A DNA stretch of 64,000 nt from Nannobrachium achirus (GCA_963921795.1 OY997657.1:31932071-31996070), one strand, 5' to 3'. Counted from the stretch's first letter, positions 31,117 to 43,521 are shown. Translations and numbers: made by a program. The notes: generated by a model not told the origin, from the sequence alone.

Positions 31117-31266
31117 TTAACCACTTAAACCCCAACATCCAAAACCTTCGCAGAAAATCGTGGATCGCCAAGCGAGTTGTGAGCTCGGCTATTTTCATCG
31201 AAGATATTTAATGTAGAGTTAAAACTGAAAGAGCCCTGAGGGACACTTTGGGATTTAAGTGGTTAA
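31117..31266. mobile_element. TTAA-ended MITE, copy 2
   Basis: It starts TTAACCACTTAAACCCC and ends GGGATTTAAGTGGTTAA, 150 bp in all. Its interior includes GTTGTGAGCTCGGCTATTTT, which resembles the hairpin core of the AAGTA elements. Same family as 1550-1747. Confidence 0.75.
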
Positions 31267-31902
31267 GGAATATACAGTAGTACCCGTCAATCTTTAGTGT
31301 CTGTGATTATCGGAATATGAATGTGCAATGTTGAATTTGAATGTGCAATGTTTAATCAATCAAAATGTCTTGGAACAACATCAGTCTACATTAAACATCA
31401 TTACAATATGATTAGGCCTATGGCAAGAAGATACTGTAACTGATCCATTACAGCTCTTAAATTAGTAGCCAAAAAATTATAATCAAATGACAAGAATACC
31501 CGATTACTTGTTCTCTTAGTAACTATAGAAAATATAATTGTGATATTATACACATGGACATGATTTTAAATTATTTTATTCAATCTTATTGTTAATAATA
31601 GAAAACAATTGGTACAAAACTAAATTGAAGAAAATAAAACATTAAATTAAAGAACACATTCTCTGTTTAACACCAGTTCTAATTTATATAAGAGTAACGG
31701 ATACATCCTAAAATAACTTTATTTAAGTTTAGTTAAAGAGTACGAGATGCTATATAAATTACAATAATCTCGTCTGTAATGGATTACATTTCTCTCTACT
31801 TTCTCAGCCGGGTCAATTGTTTGCGCTTTTGCAATATTTTTCTTCACGTTTGTATAGCAACCCTGCACAAATCCACCACGCCACTCCTGCCTTTTTCAGA
31901 GG

Positions 31903-31941
31903 AGTGTGTGTGTGTGTGTGCGTGTGCGTGTGCGTGTGCGT

Positions 31942-32007
<66 letters not shown>
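31903..32007. repeat. Compound (TG)n, (TGTGCG)n, (AG)n microsatellite
   Basis: TG, then TGTGCG units, then TG, then AG to 32007, the same order as at 22608-22763. Confidence 0.95.
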
Positions 32008-32654
32008 ACCACTAAAGTACGTAACTATCCATGATATTGCTGCCTTTTAAAGGGATAGTTTGCACAGTTCTGAAAGTGACTTGGTTGTTTCCTCACCTTC
32101 ACCAGAGCACGAGACACTGCAGACAAATAGCTGTTGGTGCAAATGACAGAAGGAGATTAATTCCAAAATATGAGATAAAAAAACAAAGATACCCAGTACC
32201 CACATAAAAAGATTGTTGGCATGAAAGTAATACTACTCACAATGGGTTCATTATGAAGTTATTAGTTATTACTAACTTCCAAGCCTTACTTGGAAAGCAA
32301 CACTGATAGATTATATGAATTTATTTTTTATTAACCCTCAACATAGATATTGAATGCATTAAATAAACCCAAAGAATACAACTGTTTCTGATTCTGCTGT
32401 TGCCTCAAATCACTATCACCGTAAAGAGTGTTTTACCCTCATTAAATAAAAAATATAATACTTCTGAGTTTTGTCTGTTAAAAATCCTGTAGATGCTGCG
32501 ATGGATCAGTAATCATGGACAGAGATTGCTTTGAGCCCTCCAGTAGCTAATAGTAGTGAATATGAGTATGTCATGCATGTAAAATAATATGTACAGTATG
32601 TTGCTTCATTCATGATATTCATGAGGGAAGAAGGAAGCATTCGATACACAGTAA

Positions 32655-32780
32655 AACCGAAATCAGTAAAAGTGTACAAAGGGAACCAAAAGGACCCCTA
32701 TCAGTCCATTTGGTTCCATTTGTACACTTTCACTGATTTAGATTTTAGTTTGTCCATTTGGTTCCATTTGTACACTCTTA
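32655..32780. mobile_element. Palindromic MITE with GTACAAATGGAACCAAATGG-type arms
   Basis: The left arm (AAATCAGTAAAAGTGTACAA, then GGGAACCAAAAGGACC) pairs with GTCCATTTGGTTCCATTTGT then ACACTTTCACTGATTT. A second partial right arm follows at 32753-32780. Confidence 0.65.
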
Positions 32781-33448
32781 GGAGGTCAATTAAAGGTGCA
32801 GTGAGTGATTTTTTGTTGTTGTTGAGTTAAGTATTAAATCGGCCTGGTTCTATATTCTGATATTAATCATTGCTAGTGTTTGTTCAGTCACAGTCAGGTG
32901 TCTTCCCATACAGAAAATAAATGTTCAGATTGGGATACCAATTGTATCCAATCAGGAAAGAGAACTACCAGGTACAGGATAAACAAGTGAAATTTGAAGT
33001 GATGACACAAAGAAATGAGCACACAAAATTGGAACTGGAATAAAGTTGAAGCTCATACCGGTAAATGAAATTGGCAACCCGCCTGAAAATGAATTATCTG
33101 TTTAACAGCTGAAGAGATGGTGAGATTCCTGTTACTCCTATTATTCCTGTTACTGTGAACAAACACTGATTATCATAACATGGAGCTTTATGCTTTTGAC
33201 AAGAAACACTTTGTTTTAACCAAAATTGATCACTCACCCTACCTTTAACAATAAGGATTTCACTATACAGTAAAAAGAAAAAAAGAAAGAAAGAAATGGT
33301 ATAGGCTATTGAGAAGATTGAAAACATTACAGCTTTCAATGTGTATGTTGTCTTCTGTATGTACAGTAATAGGTTGGGCTGGCGGTGGGTGGTGTTGTAA
33401 ATTAATGTAAACAACAATAAAGATTGTAACATCACCAATATACCTCCT

Positions 33449-33449
<1 letters not shown>

Positions 33450-33532
<83 letters not shown>

Positions 33533-33560
33533 CGTGTGCGCACGCGTGTGCGTGTGTGTG
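33450..33560. repeat. (TG)n microsatellite
   Basis: About 80 bp of TG followed by TGCG variants. It ends 12 bp before the first interferon response element. Confidence 0.95.
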
Positions 33561-33571
33561 TTATTATGAAC

Positions 33572-33642
33572 TTTCAGTTTCATTCTGACAGGCGAAAATG
33601 AGATGCTTCTGGGAACCCAGATTAGACAGGATGAAACTGAAA
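33572..33642 (+). promoter_or_regulatory. Two inverted interferon-stimulated response elements
   Basis: TTTCAGTTTC at 33572-33581 is the reverse complement of GAAACTGAAA, which also occurs directly at 33633-33642. Both fit the ISRE core GAAANNGAAA. The surrounding bases also match in inverted orientation (ACTTTCAGTTTCAT / ATGAAACTGAAAGT). They lie just upstream of or within the probable first exon of the ifi44-like gene. ISRE control of IFI44-type genes is established; use here is inferred. Confidence 0.75.
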
Positions 33643-33644
33643 GT

Positions 33645-33852
33645 TATTTCAGTTGCATTCACATCAGTAAAGAAGACACGGGACAGATACAGAGGAAAAG
33701 AAAAGTAGTAGTTACAGTTTAACTCAATCCTGTACAGTCTAGGTGTGGTATCTATCTACGATCTTTTAATTTTTTCCATCAGCTCAAGACATTAGGCTAC
33801 TTGGTTCCAGCCATTTTCTGGAAGAAAGAAGTTCAGGCAACAGCCTTTGAAG
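33645..33852 (+). other. Probable 5' untranslated exon of the ifi44-like gene
   Basis: Sequence downstream of the ISRE pair ends in GAAG|GTAAGC, a strong donor at 33853. The coding exon has an acceptor (GGTTTAG, AG at 35723-35724) 18 bp before its ATG, so a non-coding first exon is expected. The transcription start is not defined; 33645 is only a working boundary. Confidence 0.45.
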
Positions 33853-34127
33853 GTAAGCTTGATATTATGAGAGTCGCAGTTATCACTGTTAAAATAAGAT
33901 GGATTCCAGTGATGTATGTATTGTAGGTTTAGGTAGCCACATTTAAATCAGTTGAAGGGTGACATGTGAGTGTGACTGACAAAGTAGTGGCCCATATGAT
34001 ACACAGTGGACAGTGTGTTTTTACTTGGTTTGAAAGCTGCCAGTACTTTTAGTTTTGAGAGCAGTTTAGCAACTCTCTAGATTTCAAAAGTGAATAAAAA
34101 TGCTATGCTCAAAGTGTGTCAGTTAAA

Positions 34128-35379
34128 AACACTTGACTAAGCCACAGAATGAAGGTGGATTTGGTCTGCCGAAATTCAAAGCGTACTACTGGGCAGCCCA
34201 TCTGAACAGCATATCATGGTGTGGAAAAAAGGTTCAGTGAATAGCTTGCATGACTGCCCGGAATGGCTCGCTTTAGAACATTCCTTTTGTGTGGGGACCT
34301 CCTGCTCTTCTTAACGGCCCTAATAAAATAGATAAAGCAGTTTACGGTGATAACTTTGTGATCAAAAATACACTTAAAGTCTGGAAACAAATTAGGCTGT
34401 ATGCAAAGGCACCCAATACTTACATTGATAGTCCAATATGTCTAAATCATTCCTTTGTGCCTGGCCTAAACGATCCTGTCTTTACCAGCTGGAATCATAA
34501 GGGTATTAAAGAAATAAGAGACTTATACTTTGAAGGACATTTCATGTCATTTGAACAGCTCCGTATAACCTACAATATCCCAGTAGGCCTATCTAATTTT
34601 TAGTATTTGCAAAATTAGAGATTATGTTAGGAAAAACATTAAAAACTTTGAAAACCTTTGTTGTAATGAATTACTTGAAAATATTAATAAATGTAACCCC
34701 CATAATCCTGGGGCAATTTCTTATTTTTATCATAATATACAAAGACATGTTCAAATTGACACACACGCATTTAAAAGCAGTTGGGAGACAGAACTTGGAG
34801 AAGTGATACAGGAAAGGACATGGACAGAGAGTCTTGCAAGTGCATAGGTGCTCAATAAATAGCAGACATAATTTGATACAATTGAAAACAATTCATTGTC
34901 TATATTACTCCAAAGATAGACTGCACAGGATATATCCCGATGTATCTCCCCTTTGCAATAGATGTAAGATGGCACACGGCACACTGGCACATTCTTTCTG
35001 GTCATGTCAAAAACGCACTAACCTTTGGAAAAGTGTGTTCGAATGCTTTTCTAAAGCTTTTGAGAAGAACTGGGAACCAAGTCCTCTGGTAGCTATTCTC
35101 GGAGTAACAAGTATTCTAAACGGAATAAATAAGTTCAAATCTCAAGCCATTTCTCTGGGCATGGTTGTAGCAAAGAAAATGATTCTCCTGAACTGGAAGC
35201 AAGACTTTGTACCAACATATGAGATTTGGATAAGAGAGTTGATGAATGTGGTGCATTTGGAAAAGCTCAAGTATCTGCTTTGTATCTGAACCTGCTTGAC
35301 CGTGATGAGTGATATGAGATATATGATGTATTTTGTTGAGTGTTTTTTAAAAGAAACAAATAAAATAAAAATGTGAAAA
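34128..35379 (+). mobile_element. 5'-truncated L1-type LINE with 17-bp target-site duplication
   Basis: AAAGTGTGTCAGTTAAA occurs at 34111-34127 and 35380-35396, directly flanking the insert. Inside, conceptual translation gives GGFGLPKFKAYYWAAHL, then long open pieces (34289-34603 and 34834-35289, the latter with SPLCNRCKMAHGTLAHSFWS). These are typical of the C terminus of teleost L1 ORF2. Stops and frameshifts break the frame. The tail is A-rich. It lies in the probable first intron of the ifi44-like gene. Confidence 0.88.
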
Positions 35380-35742
35380 AAAGTGTGTCAGTTAAAGGAG
35401 GAAGGAAAATGTAATGATATTATGCATTCATCTAACCATATAGGCCTACTGATCAGCCTAATATTGTGAAGAGTGACAGCTAGTGATCATGTATGTTGAA
35501 GGTAGCCTTGGATCTAGCCCTAGAATGTCACATGACATGACATTCTAATAATAACCTTATAATAAAACATTTTTTTCTAGTATCTCTTTAAATGTGTTGT
35601 TTTATGAGTGACTGAGGAGGAACAATATTTCATTGTCTGTAGGCCTACAGTACCTATGTATGCAAGTATATGGAGAAAGTGACAAATAAAAGTGATTCTG
35701 ATTCTGATATCCTTTGCGGTTTAGATAACTTGGTCCTTCATC

Positions 35743-38700
35743 ATGAGTGTGGTCACATCCAATCTCTCTGTGGAACATGAGAAGAAGTTGCTGTCTTTGT
35801 TCGGTCATGTCAGGCTCCACCTGCTCTACAAAGCCAGTGTGCACGGATATACCGCAGCCGCCTTCCACAATCGTTGTGACCACCAGGGTCCCACCGTAAT
35901 TGCAGCCTACAACAATGCCGGGTTCATCTTTGGAGCCTACACTGCCAAGGATTACGCCAAGACTCAGCAGAACATCTCTGACGAGAAGGCTTTCCTCTAC
36001 AGCATGAGTGCAGGGTGCGAGTCCCGCGAGAAGCCATTGAAGGTAGCCAGCAATGATGGTCTGAGTGGATTCACTGATGGAGATGGTGGTCCGAATTATG
36101 GCGCTTTGGTGTTCTTGCATGATGACAAGCCTGGTATCCAGTCCAACCCGGGGACAGGATTCACTTTTACTCCTGAGGAAATGCATGGAGATGACCTGGA
36201 ACTGACTGAGTTTGAAGTGTACCGTGTGGAGGGTAATAGTGGACTTAGCCCTTATACCACCCTTCTCCATGAATGTCACTATGCATCATACACAGATTAG
36301 TGAATTAGATTATTTGTAAACATTGGCAATATTTAGTTTTGCAAGCTAAAAGTGGCTTGTGTACAAATAGATCTGATTGTGAATATTAATGTAGATTGTG
36401 TTTCAAATTAACTAGTCCATAATATGGTCAAATATACAATAATTGTGATTATGAATAACATTAGTTAGAATAGTGACATCAAACAGAAACAGTAATGTCT
36501 TTCTTTCTCAAACAGACTTTGTCTCAGGAGGTCGTCTCATGGCTAAACCATGGAGGAAGATCATGTGGACAGATGAGTATGCAATGCATGCAGGCTTATA
36601 TTGGATCTGGGGTCACCTTTTGCTATTAAAATGGAATATCATTTATATTAATTCCAAAGACTTTTAAATAAATTATAATCAGAGGATCACCAGTTATTTA
36701 AATACAGATTTTATCAATCTGAACTTCTTTTACCCTTGGAAAAGAAAATGCCACAATTTATTTACATTTTGTACTATAAATTATGCTGAGAGAGAAACTA
36801 TGACTTTATTTGAGATATTATGAAACCTAGACAAAAGAAATGACCCGCACGCCGTCTGAGCAAAAAGATATGATTAAACCAGTACACATGCATTTCCTTC
36901 CTCCAGGATGAAACGGCAGTTGAAGCAGGATATCGAGTCATATAAACCTGTTATAAAGTCAGTGTCCCAGGCCAAGGTGCTGCTGGTGGGACCAGTAGGG
37001 GCTGGAAAGTCCAGCTTCTTCAACTCCATCAACTCTGTTTTCCGAGGCAACATCACATCCCAGGCAATCTCTGGCATTGCAGGAAAGAGCCTTACCACGC
37101 AGGTAATGAAGCTGATTCTAACAACATCTGACTATTTTCCTGATAAGATATCAATGTGTTGTACCTTGCTGTATTGTTTTCCTAACAATCTGCATGGATT
37201 AATAGTGTTGTGATTGCCACTTTAGAATGGCATCCCTGCAGGGTATAATGTAACAGTAATGTTGCTGTTGCACAGAAGTAGGCCTACTTTTACATGAAAA
37301 GTTACTTTTGCAATGTAGTTAAATAAAAGTTGTGAAATTGTGGTACATATTAGATTAATAGCATGGGGAGGGGGGTCAAGATGTCATTTGGAAAATACTT
37401 GTGTTAAAAAAAATGTATATCGTGATTGGAATCATAGCGTGAGACGAGTTAAGTGAATCATTACATGCATAGCTCCAACTGATTCATTATAGCATGTTTT
37501 ACTGTATGTTGTTGTTCTCTAGTTCCGCACTTTTACCATCAAGTCAGGGAAGGGTGGTAAACCTCTTCCCCTGATTCTTTGTGACACTATGGGACTGGAG
37601 GAGAATGCTGAGAGTGGTTTGGACATGGACGACCTAATCAGCATCTTCAAGGGTCACGTACAAGATCGTTACCAGGTTTGAACTGAGAATAAGTTATTGT
37701 GGACATTGTGCTTTTATTATTATTAAGGATTCATAAACTTGAAACCCTTTTGTTTTGTAATTTTTTCTCTTTCTGCTGCAATTTTTGTGAGATTTTAAAT
37801 GTTAAGAGTCATGACATTTTCCTCACTGATTGGAGTGGAGCTTATGTGCAAACAAATATGACCCAAACTAGCCTGATGGGGTGCGATAACACTCAGGGTC
37901 AGAATTTTGAACCATCCGTGGGGAAATTAAATCTAACTTGGGGAGGTTCAACATCTGTGGATGGAGCTGTATTTTCACTGAATGCATGCCCCAGAATAGG
38001 GATGCAGGGATTCAACTCCTGTACTTGTCATAGAACTCAAAGAGAGACTCTCCCAGACAAACAGAGTTGATCCTGCAACACAATTATAATATTAGTAGAG
38101 TAAACAATGTTAATTACATTAACTTAACTGTATGACTGATAATACAAGATATATTGCACTTGTTTTTTTTATTGATTACAGATTAGATACTTTTCAATAT
38201 CTTTATAAGACATTTTGTGTGTGTATATTGTGATTAGCAGTGGATTCAGTGACATCATCATGGCCTTTGGACATCGAGAAAGACTCAATTCTGTATAAAA
38301 AACTAGGAACTTTATAAACAAATGCTCAATGCATAACATGCAGCCATACAAACTATTTCAAACACACATGTATCAGAGGGACAGAAATGTATGAAAGTGC
38401 CAGGTTGAAAAATAATGTATTGTGCCATTATTAGAGGTTAAAGCCCCCCCCAAAAAACTGTATTTTGTTTCATTTGTTAATACATCTGCACTGTGTGAGT
38501 GTGTGCATGCGAAGGGTTGAAAATCTGTTTCTCTGGTGTGTGGACAATGGTGCCATTCCCCAAGGCCACCAGTAGGGGCCACATTTAGTCACAAAACATT
38601 AATGGTTTTGTTTTGTTTTCAGTTTCTTTATCTTTACCTGAAAGTCATCTTTATTATCATCCTCCTGTTCTTTCCTTCTCATTTCCTCAAAGTAATCTTC

Positions 38701-40213
38701 TTCTGTGTTTGTTTGGAGACTGTTAATAGCCACATGTGTCTATTGCCTACTTCATATTTGCTTGTTTTGTTGAAAAGGGAGTGAAGGAATAATATGGAAA
38801 ATTGGCAATCAATTAATACATTATTGCATTAGAAACAAGTTGATCAATCATGTCCGCCAATAAAATAGTCCATCTTTATGCATTTATTTTGGAGAATGTA
38901 TTTTAAGATAAAAGTTGAAGCCATTATTGAAAAATACACATATTCAATATCTCTACCCCAGTTTAGTCCCTCAGCTCCTCTGCAACCAGATTCAAGTGGC
39001 TATAAGAAGGATCCAACTCTGAAGGACAAGATTCACTGCATGGTGTATGTGATTGACTCCACCAAGATTGCTCTGCTTTCTGACAAGATGCGGGAGAAGT
39101 TAGCTGCTCTTCGGAGGAAGACAAACCAGATGAGTGAGTGACCTGCTGGGCGCACTTGACTTTACCCACAATTATATCTACTCATATTTTGGATGTGTTT
39201 TGTTTTTGTTCTCTCCTTTAGCTTTTCCATCCTGTTCCATTAAATTCTGTTCTCTTCTGTTCCATTCACCTTTGTGTTCTTCTGACCCCTAGACATCCCC
39301 CAACTTGTGCTCATGACCAAAGTAGATGAGGCCTGTCCTCTAGTGAAAGCGGAGCTGAAGAATGTCTATCGCAGCAGTTATATCCAGAGGAAGGTAACCA
39401 GAGCTAATGGGGTTTGGTCAGATGCAGGTCTCTTGTTAAAATGTTTTAGTTGTCACTTGTCATGCCATCTCACTCTGATGACATTTACTATTTAGCCCTG
39501 ATTATAGAGTGCACATGGTCAGCAGCAACTATGGGGACTACAGTACATAGGGAAGTGGGAATTTGAAGGATGATCACATTGACAGAAAGGTGGGTGGATT
39601 GGGGGTGATTATTTACAAATACATTTTAAAAAAATGGTTACGACTGAAATCTGCATAGGATGAACGCTCCATCAGTTCCTCTGAGAGCACTGGGTTTCAT
39701 GGAATGATAGCTGATGATGATTAGCACACTGGTCTCTGAGAGGGTGATGCACAATCAAATCCTCAGTGTTCATTTACCGTATACTCCCAGGGTTAAATGA
39801 GCGCTTAGGATTCTTTTGTGTCGTTTTGGTGATACCAAGTGCTATAAGCTGCTTTTATAGTTCTTGCCCATCCCATTTGCTGTAGGCTACAAGTCAGTTC
39901 AACCTTGGTGTAACATTACCATTTGTACATCTATTCATTTGCAGCACATGTCTCCCGCCATCTATTCATTTGCAGCACATGTCTCCCGCCCAGAACTCAC
40001 AGCAATACTCTGTCCTTCACTGTCTTTCAGGCCCAGGAATTAAGCTCTTCTCTTGGCATCCCGTTAGCCTGCGTGCTGCCAGTGAAAAACTACAGCCAAG
40101 AGATAAACCTGGATCTAGATGTTGATGTTCTGCTGATGAACGCTGTGAAGCAGATACTCAACTACACAGACAGCTTCTTTGATAACCAGGAAGAAGAGGT
40201 GGAACTATTATAG
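35743..40213 (+). CDS. ifi44: Interferon-induced protein 44-like, TLDc plus GTPase-like domain
   Basis: Seven coding exons: 35743-36232, 36516-36576, 36907-37102, 37523-37675, 38962-39133, 39293-39393 and 40031-40213. They join in frame to 451 residues. Exon 1 encodes a TLDc domain (about 10-160; LLYKASVHGYTAAAFHNRC, GFIFGAYTAKDY, NYGALVFLHD). From about 195 there is a GTPase-like domain with P-loop GPVGAGKSS (212-220), DTMG (about 270) and TKVD (366-369), in the right order for G1, G3 and G4. IFI44/IFI44L proteins are cytoplasmic and strongly interferon-induced; reported roles are antiproliferative and modulatory, with biochemistry poorly defined. Upstream ISREs fit. Teleosts carry many IFI44-like paralogues, so the symbol marks family, not strict orthology. 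A repeat begins directly after the stop codon. Confidence 0.9.
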
Positions 40214-40310
40214 AATAGGATAACACTTTATTAAGCCCCAAAGGGGGAAAATCAGGGTGTTACAGCTGCAAAACATAAGGAGACTATATACAAAACATAA
40301 TAAAAGTAAT
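40214..40310 (-). repeat. Retroelement tail-like repeat abutting the ifi44-like stop codon
   Basis: TAACACTTTATTAAGCCCCA, then AAGGGGGAAAATCAGGGTGTTACAGC, resembles the tail at 7015-7090. It starts within a few bases of the TAG. The first AATAAA downstream of the gene (40299-40304) falls within or just after it. Confidence 0.55.
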
Positions 40311-41014
40311 ACATTACAAATTACACGCACATGCATACACACAGCGTACTCACTCACAAGTAAACCCATATATCACATGCACATGCTGGTTTGCTGACAC
40401 AGTCCATGATTAAGAGTGGGTGTCCATAAACTGCCATAAAATAACATTTATCCACTTATCACTACTTTGTGGGTGGGTCTGTGGCTATTTTTCTACAGCA
40501 CATTTCACTGTTTTCTAGTCCTGATAAGAGCCTTCTTTGCTCAAGGTTTGTTGTTCCTGAAAAGGGCTAATGTAAACTGCATGCAGTTCTCCCCTACTGT
40601 TATTCACCTACTCTTTAACGGTATACAGTACTGTACGTTTTTAAGTTTAAGGTTTTTGATTGTCAATAATCTCTAATTTTTCAAAATTATGGTTATAGAG
40701 TTAATGATCAGTTGCTAAGTGAAAATATAATCTGATTATAACAATGTAGCAAATAAGTGATGATGACAAGTCACTCATCCAAGTCTGAGCCAAGTTATGG
40801 TGCCTCACCCTAGTGGTGTCTGGGGACCCCTAGAGGTCCCTGAGGACTGAGGAGGTACCAGGGGTCCCCAGCAAACATCTGTTTAACCATTTTAACCCAA
40901 TTTCTTTGCATTCTAGATCTGCTACAATTAAACAATTCTAATTGAATTCTAATTTCTAATGGGGGTCCCTGGCCCCATATCTTTTCGAATAGGGATCCGC
41001 CCTCCCCCAGAAGA

Positions 41015-41234
41015 AGCGAATACACTTCCCGGCAGCGGCACCTGCCGCGGCGTCGCCGGAACTGCCGACAACAGCCGCATACACTTCCCGGCAGCGGCAC
41101 CTGCCGCGGCGTCGCCGGAACTGCCGACAACAGTCGCGGCAATGATTCCTATGCCGTGGCAATTATACCTAATCCGTGGCAACGCCGGACAGACCGACAA
41201 TGGAGCTGCATCAGCCGCTGTTGCCGAACCTATC

Positions 41235-41265
<31 letters not shown>

Positions 41266-41959
41266 ACGCAGGCACGCGCACGCACGCATGCACACACGCA
41301 CGCACCATGATCAGCAGTGGACCAGCGTGCTAATATAGTCAATTATGTATAAATAAATGAATGAAGTATTAAAACAGTCATGTCTGCTCTCTCTGGTGGT
41401 CGCTTGCCGACCTTCCGGATCTACTGGTGGACCACCGGGATCTACCGCGGCAATGCCGCACCTGCCGGGACTGCCGGGCCTCACCGGCAGCCGCCGGTAG
41501 CCGCCGTCACCTGCCGGGCCCGCCAGGCCTCACCGGCAGCCACCGGTAGCCGCCGTCACCTGCCGGGCCCGCCGGGCCTCACCGGCAGCCGCCGGTAGCC
41601 GCCGTCACTGCCAGGCCTCACCGGCAGCCACCGGTAGCCGCCGTCACCTGCCGGGCCCGCCGGGCCTCACCGGCAGCCGCCGATAGCCGCCGTCACCTGC
41701 CGGGACCGCCGGGCCTCACCGGCGGTCCCGGTGTGCCAAATGTAGTTCTAAGAGCGGCCATTTCTTGGGTAAACACAGCCTTACACAGGTGTTCTGATTA
41801 GACTATAGCATTAGTTCTATGCAATCAAACAATTGAAACACCTGTGTTTTTACCCAAGAAATGGCCGCTAAGGACTACAATGACGTAGCCGCTGGCACAC
41901 ACTATACCCGATCCGCCGGTGCATCGGCGGCGGCCGCAGTGCTGCCAGAGATGGGTCTA

Positions 41960-42008
<49 letters not shown>

Positions 42009-42173
42009 ACCACCCTTTCCTTAGTAGCCTAGTAGTAGTCCTAACTGTCCGGTGTTGCCACAGATTAGGTATAATTGCCACGGCATAGGAATCATTGCCG
42101 CGGCTGTTGTCGGCAGTTCCGGTGTCGGTAGGCGACGTCGCGGCAGGTGCCGCTGCCGGAAAATGCATTCGCT
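41015..42173. mobile_element. GC-rich nested fold-back element
   Basis: The outer arms at about 41015-41192 and 42045-42173 are inverted repeats (GGCAATGATTCCTATGCCGT, AATTATACCTAATC and complements). The left arm has a 59-bp internal duplication. Between them lie a 49-bp minisatellite (41471-41735) and an inner inverted repeat (41741-41779 / 41841-41879, GCGGCCATTTCTTGGGTAAA). A (CTGT)n run occupies 41956-42007. No transposase is visible. Confidence 0.8.
41471..41735. repeat. 49-bp GC-rich minisatellite, about 6 units
   Basis: TCACCGGCAG recurs at 41481, 41530, 41579, 41618 and then 49 bp apart at 41667 and 41716 (the last unit diverged). The unit contains CCGCCGGTAGCCGCCGTCAC. One unit is 10 bp short. 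Confidence 0.9.
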
Positions 42174-42944
42174 GTCCCTCTCCGCTGCTAGGCTAAATAC
42201 AAAACAATTTGGGTCGTTGACATGAAAACCACAGTTATGTGGCATTTAATTTCTTGTGCACAAAGTACCCATTACAAAGCACCCATTGAAAGAATATCTG
42301 GCTTTTCATATCACTTTCTCTGTGTTAATATTCACACACTTTTTTTTCTTTTTTTTTTGTAAAAGTGGATCGAATCACACACACAGTTCTGATTTGTTAA
42401 TGATTGTATGACCTAAACAATAAACGCTTAAAAAAAAAGTCAATCTCCTGTTTTATCATTCCAAAACCATTTAACAAGTAGCCCACTATATATAATCACA
42501 AGTTGTAGCCCTTACCACAACTAACCACAAGGTGTCACTGTCAGTCAGTATCTCGTAATAAAAAAAAGAATGGAAATTCTGATAAATTTGGATTTTGCAG
42601 TTTGTGTGTGTGTATGAATTAGTGTATGTCCACTCCATGGCTCCGTATATGTGTGATTGATATAAGCAATTTAAAATGGATATTTGTTTATTTTCATGTA
42701 AACATTTACCTTTTAAAAATAAATAAAAAATAGCCTAAGTATAGGCCTAAGCCTACATATAAATGAAACAAAAGTAAAGGCCCCAGTGCCCACTCACTTG
42801 CACAAAGAAAATGTATTTCTTTTGAGCCGCAAAGGTGGAACAGTTTCGGTGACGCCCTCTAGTAGGCAGATGGAGGCAGGCAGTAAAGTGTGTCGCAATG
42901 TTGCCAAATCAAGACTCAACACTGTCATTTGCGTATACAGCTGT

Positions 42945-43052
42945 CACGTGTGGAACCTTCAAGTCGCGGGAGAGCTATACATTCTTTTCTTTTCGGAATA
43001 CAATTCAAAACAAAAACAACATAAATACTCTGGTGGATATCATCTAGAAAAA
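42945..43052 (+). pseudogene. Decayed first coding exon of gadd45b, now probably 5' UTR
   Basis: The sequence ends CTAGAAAAA|GTAAGT with donor at 43053. Read in the phase required by exon 2, its last codons are AAT ACT CTG GTG GAT ATC ATC TAG AAA AA. These resemble the family start M-T-L-E-E but lack the ATG and carry an in-frame TAG. The 5' boundary is unknown. Confidence 0.4.
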
Positions 43053-43521
43053 GTAAGTGGTGTTGTTCTTTGCAGTTATCAGGCATTGGCAACTTATGGC
43101 AAGCCGTGCTCGTTTTTTACTTGAGTTGCTGAGCCATGTGGAAACGCGTGTGACTTACAGTAAGTTACATTATGTGAACATCACCGTTTACATTGAGCAA
43201 GCAAGCGCAATATTAGGAAAATGCATGTTGCATTGGTATTTGCATGCATTAACTATGCATGCCATGTATATAGTTAATTCAGTTTATCAATCTGCATTTA
43301 ATCCATCTACATCACAGCTCCGTCTGTTTAAGGAATGTGCATCTGTTCCCCATGCATATTAGTGTACTGTTAATAGATGCGATTAAATGTGCATCTGTGA
43401 GTTATGTCCCAAGTAGAGGAAATTAAATGTGCATCTGTGAGTTATGTCACAACAAGTAGCCTAATATGCAATAGCCTACATGCGAGTCAACTTCTGTGCT
43501 CTTATCCTCTCTCCCTTGCAG

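Larger units (their letters stand above)
29834..33560. other. map1s 3' region and intergenic repeats
   Basis: This holds the map1s 3' untranslated region of unknown length, with a candidate AATAAA at 31100-31105. It also holds an LTR-like segment (30050-30505), a TTAA element (31117-31266), a compound TG/TGCG/AG repeat (31903-32007), a palindromic MITE (32655-32780) and a TG run (33450-33560). No coding region is recognised. Confidence 0.55.
40311..43521. other. Intergenic region with fold-back element and gadd45b promoter
   Basis: A hairpin (CTGGGGACCCCT ... AGGGGTCCCCAG, 40818-40876), a large GC-rich fold-back element (41015-42173) and AT-rich sequence to about 42780 precede the gadd45b promoter. 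CACGTG occurs at 42945-42950. A degenerate first exon of gadd45b probably ends at 43052. A 2-copy direct repeat (TTAAATGTGCATCTGTGAGT) lies at 43383-43441. Confidence 0.55.

Noticed and set aside
36473..36667. Separate small ORF starting near exon 2 of the ifi44-like gene
   Set aside because: Only 36516-36576 is used as an in-frame exon; the rest is intron.
40949..41598. GC-rich frames around 41 kb
   Set aside because: They run through inverted arms and the 49-bp minisatellite; GC-rich repeats remain open by composition.
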